From the NCBI GenBank assembly GCA_027490215.1, contig JAIXYO010000007.1, forward strand, positions 62,001 through 126,000: 64,000 nt of DNA. Reading direction: 5' to 3'. Of the stretch, positions 18,085 to 27,049 are shown in pieces. The translations under genes and the position numbers were made by a program. This DNA comes from Rubrivivax sp. (GTDB lineage: Bacteria > Pseudomonadota > Gammaproteobacteria > Burkholderiales > Burkholderiaceae_C). Each line of letters starts with the position of its first letter. Position 1 is the first letter of the stretch. Below the pieces are notes generated by a model that did no database searches, was not told where the DNA came from, and saw nothing but the letters and a program-made list of their open reading frames with translations.

Positions 18085-19211
18085 GCAGCACGTCCGAACA
18101 GCAAGCTGGTGTGCAACCGGGCACAGGCATCCCAGTCCCAGGTGTGCTGGGCAAAACGGGCGCAAGCCTGCCGCTGTGCCAATCGCTGAGCCGAAGGCTG
18201 CGCCAGCCAGGCTGCCAACGCCTGCACGCCCAAACGACACGTTTCACCAGGCTGCTCTGGCAGCTCCAGCCAGATATCGCTGGGCATCCTGGAGCCCGCC
18301 GACACGTTCGCGGTGATACACGCGGGCAACCCACACGCCATGGCCTCTTGCACCACCAGCGGGAAGCCTTCGGATTCGCTGGGCAGGACCAGCAGGTCGG
18401 CCGCTCGGTAGTAGCTCACCAACCCGGCTTGTGGCACGGGTCCCAGAACACGCACGTTTGGGAGCCCCCAGCCGGCTGGATCCTCCGGGCCGTGGCCGAT
18501 CAGGCACCACTGCCAATCCGGTCGCGAAGCGGCCATCGCACGCACGATGGGCAGGCGCTTGACACTGACGAAGCGGCCCACAAACAGGATCAAGGGTCGC
18601 AGCGGGTCGAACCCCAGTGCAGCACGTTGCGAGGCCGGTTCGGCTGGCGAAGGGCAAAACAGGGTCGTGTCAACGCCATTGGGGACATGGTGGAACGTCG
18701 GCGCCGGGCCGAGCAGGGACTCGAAGTAGGTTTTGACGACCGGGCTGATGAAGGCGACTCCCGCAGCATGCCTGAGCACCGACCACGCGCCCAGCCGGTT
18801 GGCTGCCCCCAGCACGGGTCGCAGCCAGGGTGCAAGCGGTCTCTGGCCGATGTGCTGTGTCACCACAAGTGGCTTGCCGTGCCTTCGCGCCAGCCAAGCA
18901 GCCACGAGGCTACCCAAGTAGATGCAGTCATGCACGTGCACGGCATCAAATGCCTTGACGAGCCGGCTCAGCCGCGCCAACGATCCCGCGCTCCACAAGG
19001 GGTAAGGCATCCCGCTCAGGCGCTCGATACCGTTGAACGTCCGCATCGGCACGCATTGCACGCCGTTCAGGTCCGGGAGTTCGTCAGTGTCGCTGGCGCA
19101 CCAGACCACCCTGCAACCGGCAGCAGCCATACGCGCCGCAAGCTGACCCGCAACGATCTCCACCCCACCGCCATGTGATGGATAAAAGTGGGTGACCAGA
19201 ACAATCTGCAT
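18081..19211 (-). CDS. Glycosyltransferase family 4
   Basis: 376 residues, GT-B fold. The N-terminal VLVTHFYPSHGGGVEIVAG is the typical acceptor-domain start; VPNGVDTTLF, LFVGRFVSVKRLP and SESEGFPLVVQEAMACGLP are the canonical GT4 donor-domain signatures. It begins 16 bases after the stop of the split membrane gene and overlaps the flippase by four bases. It likely adds one sugar to the lipid-linked precursor on the cytoplasmic face. Donor and acceptor are not predictable. Confidence 0.88.
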   Translation of the reverse strand: MQIVLVTHFYPSHGGGVEIVAGQLAARMAAAGCRVVWCASDTDELPDLNGVQCVPMRTFNGIERLSGMPYPLWSAGSLARLSRLVKAFDAVHVHDCIYLGSLVAAWLARRHGKPLVVTQHIGQRPLAPWLRPVLGAANRLGAWSVLRHAAGVAFISPVVKTYFESLLGPAPTFHHVPNGVDTTLFCPSPAEPASQRAALGFDPLRPLILFVGRFVSVKRLPIVRAMAASRPDWQWCLIGHGPEDPAGWGLPNVRVLGPVPQAGLVSYYRAADLLVLPSESEGFPLVVQEAMACGLPACITANVSAGSRMPSDIWLELPEQPGETCRLGVQALAAWLAQPSAQRLAQRQACARFAQHTWDWDACARLHTSLLFGRAA

Positions 19212-19227
19212 GCGATCTGCGTTCGCT

Positions 19228-20442
19228 TCAGCGCTGTGGCGCCGCGAACGATTCTTCCTCGCTCCATGGCATGCGATAGCGACCCGCCGGCTTGTCGCAC
19301 TGGACCACGAAATTCCCTGCGCGAATCTCGGCCACGCTGCCGATGGAACGATGGTTGAGCGCGCGAAAGTATTTGTACGTGACGTCGTCAGGGCCCCTGA
19401 CGCTGATCAGCGTGTCCATGCCGGGATACCAACGACTGGCCATTCCTTCGAACTCGCGAGTCACCCCGCTGCCCGGCGGAAAGAACCTCGGGCACCGATG
19501 TTCGATGGCTTCAAACACGTCTGACCATTGCGATGCTTGAGGCGGCTTTGCAATGGCAGCGATGCGGTCAGCATCCGAGTAACTCAACGGGCAGAACCAA
19601 AACCCTCGCTCCGGCTCCTTCGGCACCATGCCTGGCTGCGAAGTTACGGCCACACCGCCACTCACCCCAGGCAGAGTTGACCGCAGCACGGTGCAGGGCT
19701 CTCCGCGCAGGGCCAGCCCGTATGCGGAGAGCGACTGGCCCAGAAGCTTGCGCAGTTCGATATCGGGCTGGTTGTGCTTGTCCGACCAGCCACCCGGAAT
19801 CGGGATGACCAGCAGCTTGGGAAGCGCACTCGAGAGCAGCTTCACGACCGAACCATACTCATGCATCGCCGGGGAAATTTCGCGCTGTCCGATCAACTGC
19901 GCCCATCGCGAGTCGGGATGAAACCGTGGCACCAGAACGGAGTAGGCGTTGACGCTCGCCATGACGAAGACCGCAGGGCGGTGGCGCAGGGCGCTCTCCT
20001 CGATGTCAATTCCTGGCCCATTGACCCATTCAGCCCTGCCCCACACATCCGGCTTGTAGCTGCTGGCCAGTGCTGCCGCCTGAAGCCCGCCGATCAGCAC
20101 CAGCGTTGCCCAGCGAAATGGCTTTGTCCCGGGCAGGCCTCGCCAAGCCAGTATGATCAGAGGCCCAAGCAGCAGCAAGGCCGAGAGGAAATAGCGGCCG
20201 TTCCCGATGACGAAGGTCCACAGATAGAAGCTGAGCCAAAAGGCCATCAGCAGACGCCAGGTTTCGGCGGTCAGCCGCTCCTTCAGCGAGCCGAAGACAG
20301 CACCGACGAACAGCATGGCGATCAGGTATGCCGGACGCAGGTCTGGCGCCATGAATTCCACGTACAGGAAGGCCGAAGGGTCGGCCATCAGGAAGGGCCT
20401 GAGCAACCACTCTAGAAACACGTCTGGCGTGAAACGGTCCAT
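19228..20442 (-). CDS. C-terminal part of a GT-C-like membrane protein, cut off by an in-frame TGA
   Basis: 404 residues from the first ATG after the stop. The first ~120 residues hold four or five transmembrane helices, the rest is a large soluble (presumably periplasmic) domain. The frame is the same as that of the upstream ORF 20461-21204: only the TGA at 20463-20461 and six codons (S V S P D H) separate them. The junction reads GHPLYPLMGH-stop-SVSPDHMDRFTPD, resembling the continuous NPLYP...SP...RF.P region of GT-C polytopic transferases. So this is more likely the second half of one ~658-residue protein than an independent gene. No ribosome binding site precedes 20442. Confidence 0.7.
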   Translation of the reverse strand: MDRFTPDVFLEWLLRPFLMADPSAFLYVEFMAPDLRPAYLIAMLFVGAVFGSLKERLTAETWRLLMAFWLSFYLWTFVIGNGRYFLSALLLLGPLIILAWRGLPGTKPFRWATLVLIGGLQAAALASSYKPDVWGRAEWVNGPGIDIEESALRHRPAVFVMASVNAYSVLVPRFHPDSRWAQLIGQREISPAMHEYGSVVKLLSSALPKLLVIPIPGGWSDKHNQPDIELRKLLGQSLSAYGLALRGEPCTVLRSTLPGVSGGVAVTSQPGMVPKEPERGFWFCPLSYSDADRIAAIAKPPQASQWSDVFEAIEHRCPRFFPPGSGVTREFEGMASRWYPGMDTLISVRGPDDVTYKYFRALNHRSIGSVAEIRAGNFVVQCDKPAGRYRMPWSEEESFAAPQR

Positions 20443-20463
20443 GTGATCGGGGCTGACGGATCA
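20443..20463 (-). other. In-frame TGA splitting a membrane glycosyltransferase-like gene
   Basis: Codons CAC TGA TCC GTC AGC CCC GAT CAC ATG continue one frame between the two membrane ORFs. There is no frameshift: the two starts differ by a multiple of three. A single-base change (TGG or CGA to TGA), a sequencing error or read-through would each explain it. Confidence 0.8.
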
Positions 20464-21204
20464 GTGGCCCATCAACGGGTACAGCGGGTGGCCCATGTTC
20501 ACCCACAGCTGCAGCCCCCACGGTGCGTATGCCGTCAGAAAGCCGATGGCAGCACCGCCCCACAGGCACAAGCCTCGGCGCAGTGACAGGTAGGGTGAAC
20601 GTGCCTCGAACCACCACAGCAGCAGCAGCGGCGCGAAGATCGCGTTGGACAACTTGAAGGCCACGGCCACGCCGAACAGCGCCCCCATCGCCAGCAGTCG
20701 CCGGTCGCTGGCATTGGGCTTCAGTGCGATGGCCACCGCCCAAAGCAGCGGCGTTGCAGCCAGCAGGTCGTTCGCCGTCGTTTGCAGGGAGGCCCACAAC
20801 ACGATGCTCATCGCGGCAAGCACACAGGCAGCCACGCGCTCGGCCGCCGCCTCCGTCGCACCACGTTCCTGGGGCAACAGCCGGTATGCCGCCAACCACA
20901 CGGGTGGCATCACACAAGCCGCCTGTAACGCAGCCCACGCTGCAGCAACCCAGGCGCCTTGGGCGTCGAGCAAGGCCATGCGGTAGACGGGCCAGTAGAG
21001 GTACGGGTATTGGTAGGTTTGCCCGCTGGCGGCCAGCACGTCCAGATGCCAGCGTGGGTGCTCAGCCGTCATGCCCAGATAGACCTGATGGTTGATGGCG
21101 TCCCAGCTCCACCCCAGGTGGCCGTTCATCAACGGAAGGCTGGCTGCCGCCATCGCCGCCAGCAGGGTGACTGCAAGCAGTTCAAGCCAGTGGCGGCGAG
21201 TCAT
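20461..21204 (-). CDS. N-terminal part of a GT-C-like membrane protein, ends at an in-frame TGA
   Basis: 247 residues with about seven transmembrane helices. After the first helix the loop has SWDAINHQVYLG, an acidic periplasmic first loop as found in GT-C transferases that use polyprenyl-phosphate sugars. It ends abruptly in WVNMGHPLYPLMGH, where relatives continue. The ATG overlaps the stop of the upstream GT2 gene by four bases (ATGA), which shows the original gene was translationally coupled into the operon. With the downstream part it would give a ~658-residue transferase. As it stands the product probably lacks activity, unless the stop is read through. Confidence 0.72.
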   Translation of the reverse strand: MTRRHWLELLAVTLLAAMAAASLPLMNGHLGWSWDAINHQVYLGMTAEHPRWHLDVLAASGQTYQYPYLYWPVYRMALLDAQGAWVAAAWAALQAACVMPPVWLAAYRLLPQERGATEAAAERVAACVLAAMSIVLWASLQTTANDLLAATPLLWAVAIALKPNASDRRLLAMGALFGVAVAFKLSNAIFAPLLLLWWFEARSPYLSLRRGLCLWGGAAIGFLTAYAPWGLQLWVNMGHPLYPLMGH

Positions 21205-22418
21205 GTGTCGCTGCTCGGCCAGCCCGCGCGCACTCTGCCCGATGCCGGCAGGGGCCTGCTCGAATCAAAAGCGCTTCGCATTGCTGCAAAGAACACCGAC
21301 GCCAGCAGCGACTGCGTGCCCATCAGCAGCAGTGCAACGCCGGGAATGATCTGCCGCATGGCCGACTCGGGGTTCAGGGCGCCGAAGCCGGACTGCCCCC
21401 ATTGCAGCGTCAGGCCCACGCACAGCACCAGGCCGACGGTTGTGGCAAGGCCGCCGGCCACCGGCAGCACTGGACCGCTGGCAATGCGACGAATCACCTG
21501 CTCACGCGGGTCGGGCGCTGCCAGTTGCGCGTGATACCTGGCCAAGACTGCACCCATGGCAAACAGCACCGCCTGGTAGCCCATCATCATGGCTGCGGCT
21601 GCGAACAGCTGGGTGTGAATGCCGATCGGCCACCAGGGGGTCAGGGCAAAGTGGAGATTCGCAATGGCCAGTTGCACCAGGCCAGCCACTGCCAGCGCCG
21701 CCCCCGGGTACAGGAAAAGCCAACGGGGGGAGTACAGCATCAGGAAGCGCAGATGCCGCCAGCCATCGCGCCAGCTGCGAAGGTGCGGAGGACGATCTCT
21801 GCCGTCGGGCGACAACACCGTCGGCACTTCGGCGATGGCCAAACCGCTGAGCGTGGCCTTCACCACCATCTCGCTGGCGAACTCCATGCCTTCGCAACGC
21901 AGGTCCAGAGAGCGGATGGCGTCGCGCGAGAACCCGCGCAATCCGCAGTGAAAGTCCTTCACCGGCGCCTTGAACAGCACCTGTCCGATGAAGCTCAGCA
22001 CCGGATTGCCCAGGTAGCGGTGCAAGGCCGGCATCGCGCCCGGCATGATGCCGCCCGCGAAGCGGTTGCCGATGACCAGTTGCGCGCCGCGTCGCAGTTC
22101 TGCAAGAAAGTGGTCGAGCCGGCTGAAGTCGTAGCTGTCGTCGGAGTCGCCCATCACGATGAAGCGACCCGATGCCGAGTCGATGCCCGCGATCAGCGCG
22201 GCGCCGTAGCCGCGTACCGGAACCGAGACCACCCGTGCGCCGAGCGACAGGGCCAGCTCCTGCGATCCGTCTGTAGAGCCGTTGTCAGCGATGAGCACTT
22301 CTCCGGCAACACCGGTGCGCGTCAGGAAGGCCCTCGCCTTCTCGATGCACTTGCCCAAGGTCAAGGCCTCGTTCAGGCAGGGCATCAGGATGGTGAGTTC
22401 GACCGTGCTGTGACTCAT
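21201..22418 (-). CDS. GT2-family glycosyltransferase, polyprenyl-phosphate (DPM1-like) type with membrane tail
   Basis: 405 residues. The catalytic half has ILMPCLNEALTLGKCI, VLIADNGSTDGSQ, VMGDSDDSYDF (DXD site) and KDFHCGLRGFSRDAI, the hallmarks of dolichol/undecaprenyl-phosphate sugar synthases. The C-terminal half has four to five helices. Such enzymes make the polyprenyl-phosphate sugar donors that GT-C transferases use, and the GT-C-like gene lies immediately downstream with a four-base overlap, so donor synthase and transferase are plausibly paired. Start at 22418 (MSHSTVELT); the 25 codons further upstream are not conserved-looking. First gene of the minus-strand glycan operon. Confidence 0.88.
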   Translation of the reverse strand: MSHSTVELTILMPCLNEALTLGKCIEKARAFLTRTGVAGEVLIADNGSTDGSQELALSLGARVVSVPVRGYGAALIAGIDSASGRFIVMGDSDDSYDFSRLDHFLAELRRGAQLVIGNRFAGGIMPGAMPALHRYLGNPVLSFIGQVLFKAPVKDFHCGLRGFSRDAIRSLDLRCEGMEFASEMVVKATLSGLAIAEVPTVLSPDGRDRPPHLRSWRDGWRHLRFLMLYSPRWLFLYPGAALAVAGLVQLAIANLHFALTPWWPIGIHTQLFAAAAMMMGYQAVLFAMGAVLARYHAQLAAPDPREQVIRRIASGPVLPVAGGLATTVGLVLCVGLTLQWGQSGFGALNPESAMRQIIPGVALLLMGTQSLLASVFFAAMRSAFDSSRPLPASGRVRAGWPSSDT

Positions 22419-22613
22419 GAAGCTGGTGTGGGTGTGGGCCGGGCGAACTGGATGCCTAAGGTGCCTGTGCCGGGCATTCTTACCTGCCAGCACTGCACGC
22501 AGCCCCGCTGGGACCGAAGCGACTGTGCACTCCCCATTCTGTTCGCGCTCACGGCATGAACCGCCGGTTTGTCACGCATTTCGGCTCAATCGCGCTGGGC
22601 CGTCAAATGGGCT

Positions 22614-22634
22614 GAGATCGGCAATGCCGATCTC
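22614..22634. repeat. Perfect 21-bp palindrome between pilin and glycan operon
   Basis: Two 10-base arms (GAGATCGGCA and TGCCGATCTC) flank a single central A. It lies ~200 bases upstream of the first glycan gene and just after the pilin terminator (both on the minus strand). It may be an operator, or a 9-bp hairpin with a three-base loop. There is no T-run after it, so it is not a typical terminator. Confidence 0.6.
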
Positions 22635-22660
22635 TTCGGAATGGAAGTCACAAGGCAAAC

Positions 22661-22687
22661 AAAAAAGGCGGCTCGAAGGCCGCCTTT
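22661..22687 (-). terminator. Rho-independent terminator after the pilin gene
   Basis: Nine-base arms AAAGGCGGC (22664-22672) and GCCGCCTTT (22679-22687) with a six-base loop. On the minus strand the hairpin is followed by six T. It begins 18 bases after the pilin stop and separates the strongly expressed pilin gene from the glycan operon. Confidence 0.9.
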
Positions 22688-22704
22688 CCTGTCGCAAACC
22701 AAGT

Positions 22705-23352
<648 letters not shown>

Positions 23353-23357
23353 TCAGA

Positions 23358-24137
23358 TCAGACCATCCGCAGGTCGTCACCAGCGCTGAGGGCGCTGACC
23401 TTGTGCGACAGGCGCAGACGGCCGATCTCGGCCATCACCGCGTCCATCTCGCCAGGCTTGATGTGGGTGATGTGCACATCGACGCTGCCGGCCAGTTGCG
23501 CCAGCTCCTGACCGAGCGCGGTCGGGCACAGGTGGCGGCTGATGTCGGCGAGCTGGCGCTCGTCGTCGCTGAACGCGGTTTCGATGACGAGGTGCGACAC
23601 CGTCATCGCGCGCAGCCGCTGCCACAGCGCCGGGTTGGGGCCGGTGTCGCCGGTGTAGACCCAGCGCCCATCGTCGACCGCAAAGCCGACCGCTGGCACG
23701 GTGTGGGCCGCGCTCAGCACCTCGATGCGGCGGCGCTTTCTGCCGATGCTGGTCAATACGTCGCCGACCGCGAAGGGCATCAGGCGCATCACCGGGTTGT
23801 TGGCACTCGGTAGCCGGGTGAAGTCGGGCCAGATGACGCCGTTGAAGATGTGCGTGCGCAGCGCAGCCAGGGTTTCGGGCAGCGCATGCACCTGGATCGG
23901 CCCACGGCCCTGGGCCAGCCGGGCACGCATCACGCTGTCGGCCAGCAGGGCGAGCGACAGGATGTGGTCGAGGTGGGAGTGGCTGATGCAGACATGGTCG
24001 ATGCGCGTCAGCGAGTCGAGCGACAGGTCGCCGACGCCGCTGCCGGCGTCGATCAGCACATCGTCATCGAGCAGGAAAGCGGTGGTCTTGCAACCCGCTG
24101 CGATCGAGCCGGAACAGCCGAGCACGCGCAGCGTCAT
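23358..24137 (-). CDS. Metallo-beta-lactamase-fold hydrolase, class II cyclic-nucleotide phosphodiesterase/RNase Z-like
   Basis: 259 residues from the ATG at 24137 (MTLRVLGCSGS). The zinc motif HSHLDH follows VCIS, with further ligands in the AAHTVP, VYTGDTGPN and THIKPGE segments; this order fits the PF02112/RNase Z-like branch. Relatives in Burkholderiales are annotated as 3',5'-cyclic-nucleotide phosphodiesterases, but substrate is unproven. It is the last gene of the kinase-phosphatase-FHA run, 295 bases after the FHA gene. That gap shows only a weak inverted repeat (ACACGCT/AGCGTGT) and no gene. The frame's 84 upstream codons are rejected. Confidence 0.78.
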   Translation of the reverse strand: MTLRVLGCSGSIAAGCKTTAFLLDDDVLIDAGSGVGDLSLDSLTRIDHVCISHSHLDHILSLALLADSVMRARLAQGRGPIQVHALPETLAALRTHIFNGVIWPDFTRLPSANNPVMRLMPFAVGDVLTSIGRKRRRIEVLSAAHTVPAVGFAVDDGRWVYTGDTGPNPALWQRLRAMTVSHLVIETAFSDDERQLADISRHLCPTALGQELAQLAGSVDVHITHIKPGEMDAVMAEIGRLRLSHKVSALSAGDDLRMV

Positions 24138-24432
24138 GGTGTGGGGGGAGAGGCAAGGGCGAGCACGGCGCAGGACACATCGAGGACTGCGCCAAATACT
24201 GAGGCCGCGCCGCCGTGCCGGCAAGGGGCGAAAGTCGCGTTTGATAAGGGCGCATTCGGCGCACGGGTGACGAAACACGCTCGCCGTGAAGCGTGTCACG
24301 GACAACACGGTCAGAGGCCGAGAAGATTTCGTCGCGAGCGGGCTGAGGTGGCGTCGAGGAACGCAGCCGTACCCAGGTACGGCGAGCACCGCAGGCTCCA
24401 GATCGGCCCGCGCAGCAGAAAGCTTCCGGCCT

Positions 24433-25095
24433 CTAGCGGTTGATGAACTGCATCTGCGTCCCGGCCAGCTCGATCACATCGCCGTCGCGCAGTTGGGTGG
24501 TTTCGGTGATCAGCGGGTTTCCGTTGACGGTGGGGCGTGCGGCGCCCTCCACGTGCGCAAACACATAGCCGGTGGGCCGCTTGGTGATTGACGCGACCTG
24601 CACACCCGGCTTGCCGATGGTGGTGACCACCTTGGTCAGACTGACTTCGCGGCCGGCGGCTGCGCCGTTGAGGACCTTGATCGACGCCACGCTGCCCAGC
24701 GCACCAAAGTCCGAGGCGCCGCCGAACCCGGAGGCTCGCTGCAATCCGGGCGGCTGCTGTGTCTGGGTGCCCGGCCGCAGGATCTGGGTGGCTTCGTAAT
24801 CGCCACCATCGGCCACCAGGAACTTGATCTTGTACTTGCCGATCTCGACGGTGTCGTTGTGCGTCAGTAGCTGCTTCTTGACGGCCTTGCCGTTGATGTA
24901 GGTGCCGTTGGTGCTGTTCAGGTCTTCAATGAAGACGTCGGCGCCCAGCATCTGGAGCACGGCGTGTTCGCCACTCACGGCCAGGTTGTCGATGACGATG
25001 TCGTTGTAGGGCCGGCGCCCGAGCGTGGTCTTGTCCTTGGTGATCTGCACTTCCTTGATCACCACGCCGTCGAGCGATACCACCAGTTTGCCCAT
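24433..25095 (-). CDS. Double FHA-domain protein
   Basis: 220 residues. The first FHA domain (about 1-95) has the phosphothreonine-binding set LGRRPYNDIVID, SGEHAVLQ and NSTNGTYING. The second (about 138-220) is more divergent, with TTIGKPGVQVASI and PTVNG. A flexible Gln/Gly-rich linker (QTQQPPGLQRASGFGG) joins them. FHA domains read phosphothreonine marks, so with the Ser/Thr kinase and PP2C phosphatase next door this is the probable effector or adaptor. Start at 25095 is followed immediately by the conserved core. It lies 67 bases after the phosphatase gene. Confidence 0.9.
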   Translation of the reverse strand: MGKLVVSLDGVVIKEVQITKDKTTLGRRPYNDIVIDNLAVSGEHAVLQMLGADVFIEDLNSTNGTYINGKAVKKQLLTHNDTVEIGKYKIKFLVADGGDYEATQILRPGTQTQQPPGLQRASGFGGASDFGALGSVASIKVLNGAAAGREVSLTKVVTTIGKPGVQVASITKRPTGYVFAHVEGAARPTVNGNPLITETTQLRDGDVIELAGTQMQFINR

Positions 25096-25162
25096 GCTTG
25101 ACCTCGTCTATTGTTGTGTCTTCGTGGCGGAAGTAGGCCGCGCGGGCGGTCAGATGTGCGAC

Positions 25163-25945
25163 TCAGCGCTTGAACGGCCACCAGGACCGCGGGCCCCCCG
25201 CTGCACCCTGGACTCGCGCCAAGATGACAGCAATGTTATCTTTTCCGCCCGCTTCGTTGGCGGCAGAAATCAGGGCATGGGCGATGGCCTGGATGTCTTC
25301 GCTCGACTGCAGCACATGGCCGATGTGTTCGTCGTCGAGCATGTCGGACAGGCCGTCGGAGCACAAGAGCACCAGATCGCCGGCAAGCAACTCGTGCAGG
25401 TGGGATTCCAGCATCACGCTTTCCTCGACACCAACAGCGCGCGTCACGAGGTTCTTGTTCGAAGAGAACGCGGCCTGCTCCTCGGTGATCAGGCCGGCGT
25501 CGATCTGCTCCTGCAGCAGGGAATGGTCGTGGGTGATGCGCATGAACTTGCCATCGCGCAGCCGGTAGCCGCGTGAGTCGCCGACATGGCCCAGCAGCAG
25601 ACGGCCTTCGCGGAACACACCCACCACCAGCGTGGTGCCCATGCCGGCGTACTGCGGGTTGGTGCTGGCGGCGTTGAAGATGGCGCGGTTGGCGTTGTCC
25701 ACGCAGATGTCCATCGCTCGGCGCACGTCGGCGTCTGTCGCGTTGGAGGCGGCTTCGGTCAGCCAGCGGCCAAGTTCGGCGCTGATGAAGGAGGTGGCCA
25801 TTTGGCTCGCAACTTCACCGGCGTTGTAGCCACCCATGCCATCGGCGAGCACGACCAGCGCCGAAGCCGGATCAACGGCGACCGAGTCTTCGTTGTTGTT
25901 GCGCGCGCGACCGACATCGGTGGCACTGAAGAACTCGAAAGGCAT
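25163..25945 (-). CDS. PP2C-type serine/threonine protein phosphatase
   Basis: 260 residues. The family motifs are all present: RARNNNEDS near residues 13-21, VVLADGMGGYNAGEVAS with the metal-binding Asp, LLGHVGDSRGYRLR, LLCSDGLSD and the final GGKDNIAVI. It would remove phosphate from targets of the neighbouring kinase using Mn2+/Mg2+. The start at 25945 (MPFEFFSATD) fits the family; the 40 extra upstream codons do not. No transmembrane segment is seen, so it is cytoplasmic. Confidence 0.93.
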   Translation of the reverse strand: MPFEFFSATDVGRARNNNEDSVAVDPASALVVLADGMGGYNAGEVASQMATSFISAELGRWLTEAASNATDADVRRAMDICVDNANRAIFNAASTNPQYAGMGTTLVVGVFREGRLLLGHVGDSRGYRLRDGKFMRITHDHSLLQEQIDAGLITEEQAAFSSNKNLVTRAVGVEESVMLESHLHELLAGDLVLLCSDGLSDMLDDEHIGHVLQSSEDIQAIAHALISAANEAGGKDNIAVILARVQGAAGGPRSWWPFKR

Positions 25946-26075
25946 GGAAAGCGGCGTGGGCACAGACAAGGGTAGACGGCGCGTCAGCACCGACGCGAGC
26001 CGCCATGACGTATTCGCTGCTGCGTTGGCGATTGCAACGAAAGGCGACGTCGACAAGCGATACACGCAGGGGCGA

Positions 26076-27044
26076 TCACAGGCCTGAATTGTGCCCCGGT
26101 TCGGGGCGTGACAATTTCACAGTCGAGGCAAAAGCATCCACTCCGGGGGTGGCGACGGCCGGCGCCGCCTCGTCTGGCAAGGTCAGCGGATGGTCGGGCC
26201 ACAGTGCGGCGACGGCTTCCAAGGCCTGGGCCAACTGCAGACCATCGACATGGCGGGCTCCTGGCGGCTTCGCCAGCGCTCGTGCCAGCGCCTGTGCCAG
26301 CGCGGGCGGTACTTCGGGGCGCAGCGTGCGCACATCGGGCACCACCTCGTTGACGATGGCATACATCAGCGTGGCCATCGATTCGGCACGATGCGGCAGC
26401 GCCCCGGTGAGCAACTGGAACAACATGACGCCCAGCGAATACAGATCGGCTCGCCCGTCGACAAGCTGCCCCGACAGTTGCTCGGGCGACATGTAGGACG
26501 GCGTGCCCAGCACCATCCCGGTCCGGGTGCGGCAGGCATCGGTGATTCGGGCAATGCCGAAGTCGGTGACTTTCACGACGCCAGCCGCCAGATCGATCAT
26601 CACGTTGGCAGGCTTGATGTCACGGTGCACCACCCCTTGGCTGTGCGCATGGGCCAGCGCATGCGCCACCCGCCGGCCGATGTGCACGATCGCGGGCAGG
26701 GGCAGCCACTGGCTGACCTGGGTGTGGCGTTGCAGGTCATGACCGGCGATGTACTCCATCGCGATGTAAGCCAGGCCATCGTCTTCGCCGGCGTCGTAGA
26801 CCGCCACGATGTCCGGGTGCTGCAACCGACGGGCGGCATCGGCCTCGCGGAAGAAACGCTGCCGGGCCTCGTTCAGGTCATCCCCCGAAAACTCGTTGGA
26901 CAGCGACAGCGTCTTGATGGCCACCTTGGCGCCGGTGTCAGTGTCATGACCCAGCACCACCGCACCCATCGCACCACGGCCGAGCAGGCGCTCGATCTGG
27001 TAGCGCCCGAGCCGGTCGCGTTCGAACCCCGGGACCACCGCCAC
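26076..27044 (-). CDS. Hanks-type serine/threonine protein kinase, soluble
   Basis: 322 residues. Glycine loop GRGAMG (22-27), catalytic Lys44 in VAIK, HRDIKPAN (Asp142), DFG (161-163) and SPEQL are intact, so it should be active. The ~45-residue C-terminal tail is Pro/Ala-rich; there is no transmembrane helix and no PASTA or other sensor domain, unlike PknB/PrkC. The GTG at 27044 starts six bases after the TerC stop; another GTG at 27038 has better spacing to AAAGG. With the PP2C and FHA genes it forms a phosphothreonine signalling set. Confidence 0.9.
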   Translation of the reverse strand: MAVVPGFERDRLGRYQIERLLGRGAMGAVVLGHDTDTGAKVAIKTLSLSNEFSGDDLNEARQRFFREADAARRLQHPDIVAVYDAGEDDGLAYIAMEYIAGHDLQRHTQVSQWLPLPAIVHIGRRVAHALAHAHSQGVVHRDIKPANVMIDLAAGVVKVTDFGIARITDACRTRTGMVLGTPSYMSPEQLSGQLVDGRADLYSLGVMLFQLLTGALPHRAESMATLMYAIVNEVVPDVRTLRPEVPPALAQALARALAKPPGARHVDGLQLAQALEAVAALWPDHPLTLPDEAAPAVATPGVDAFASTVKLSRPEPGHNSGL

Positions 27045-27049
27045 CTTTT

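Noticed and set aside
24138-24432. Small gene between MBL and FHA genes
   Set aside because: No frame with a plausible start or composition; only a weak inverted repeat.
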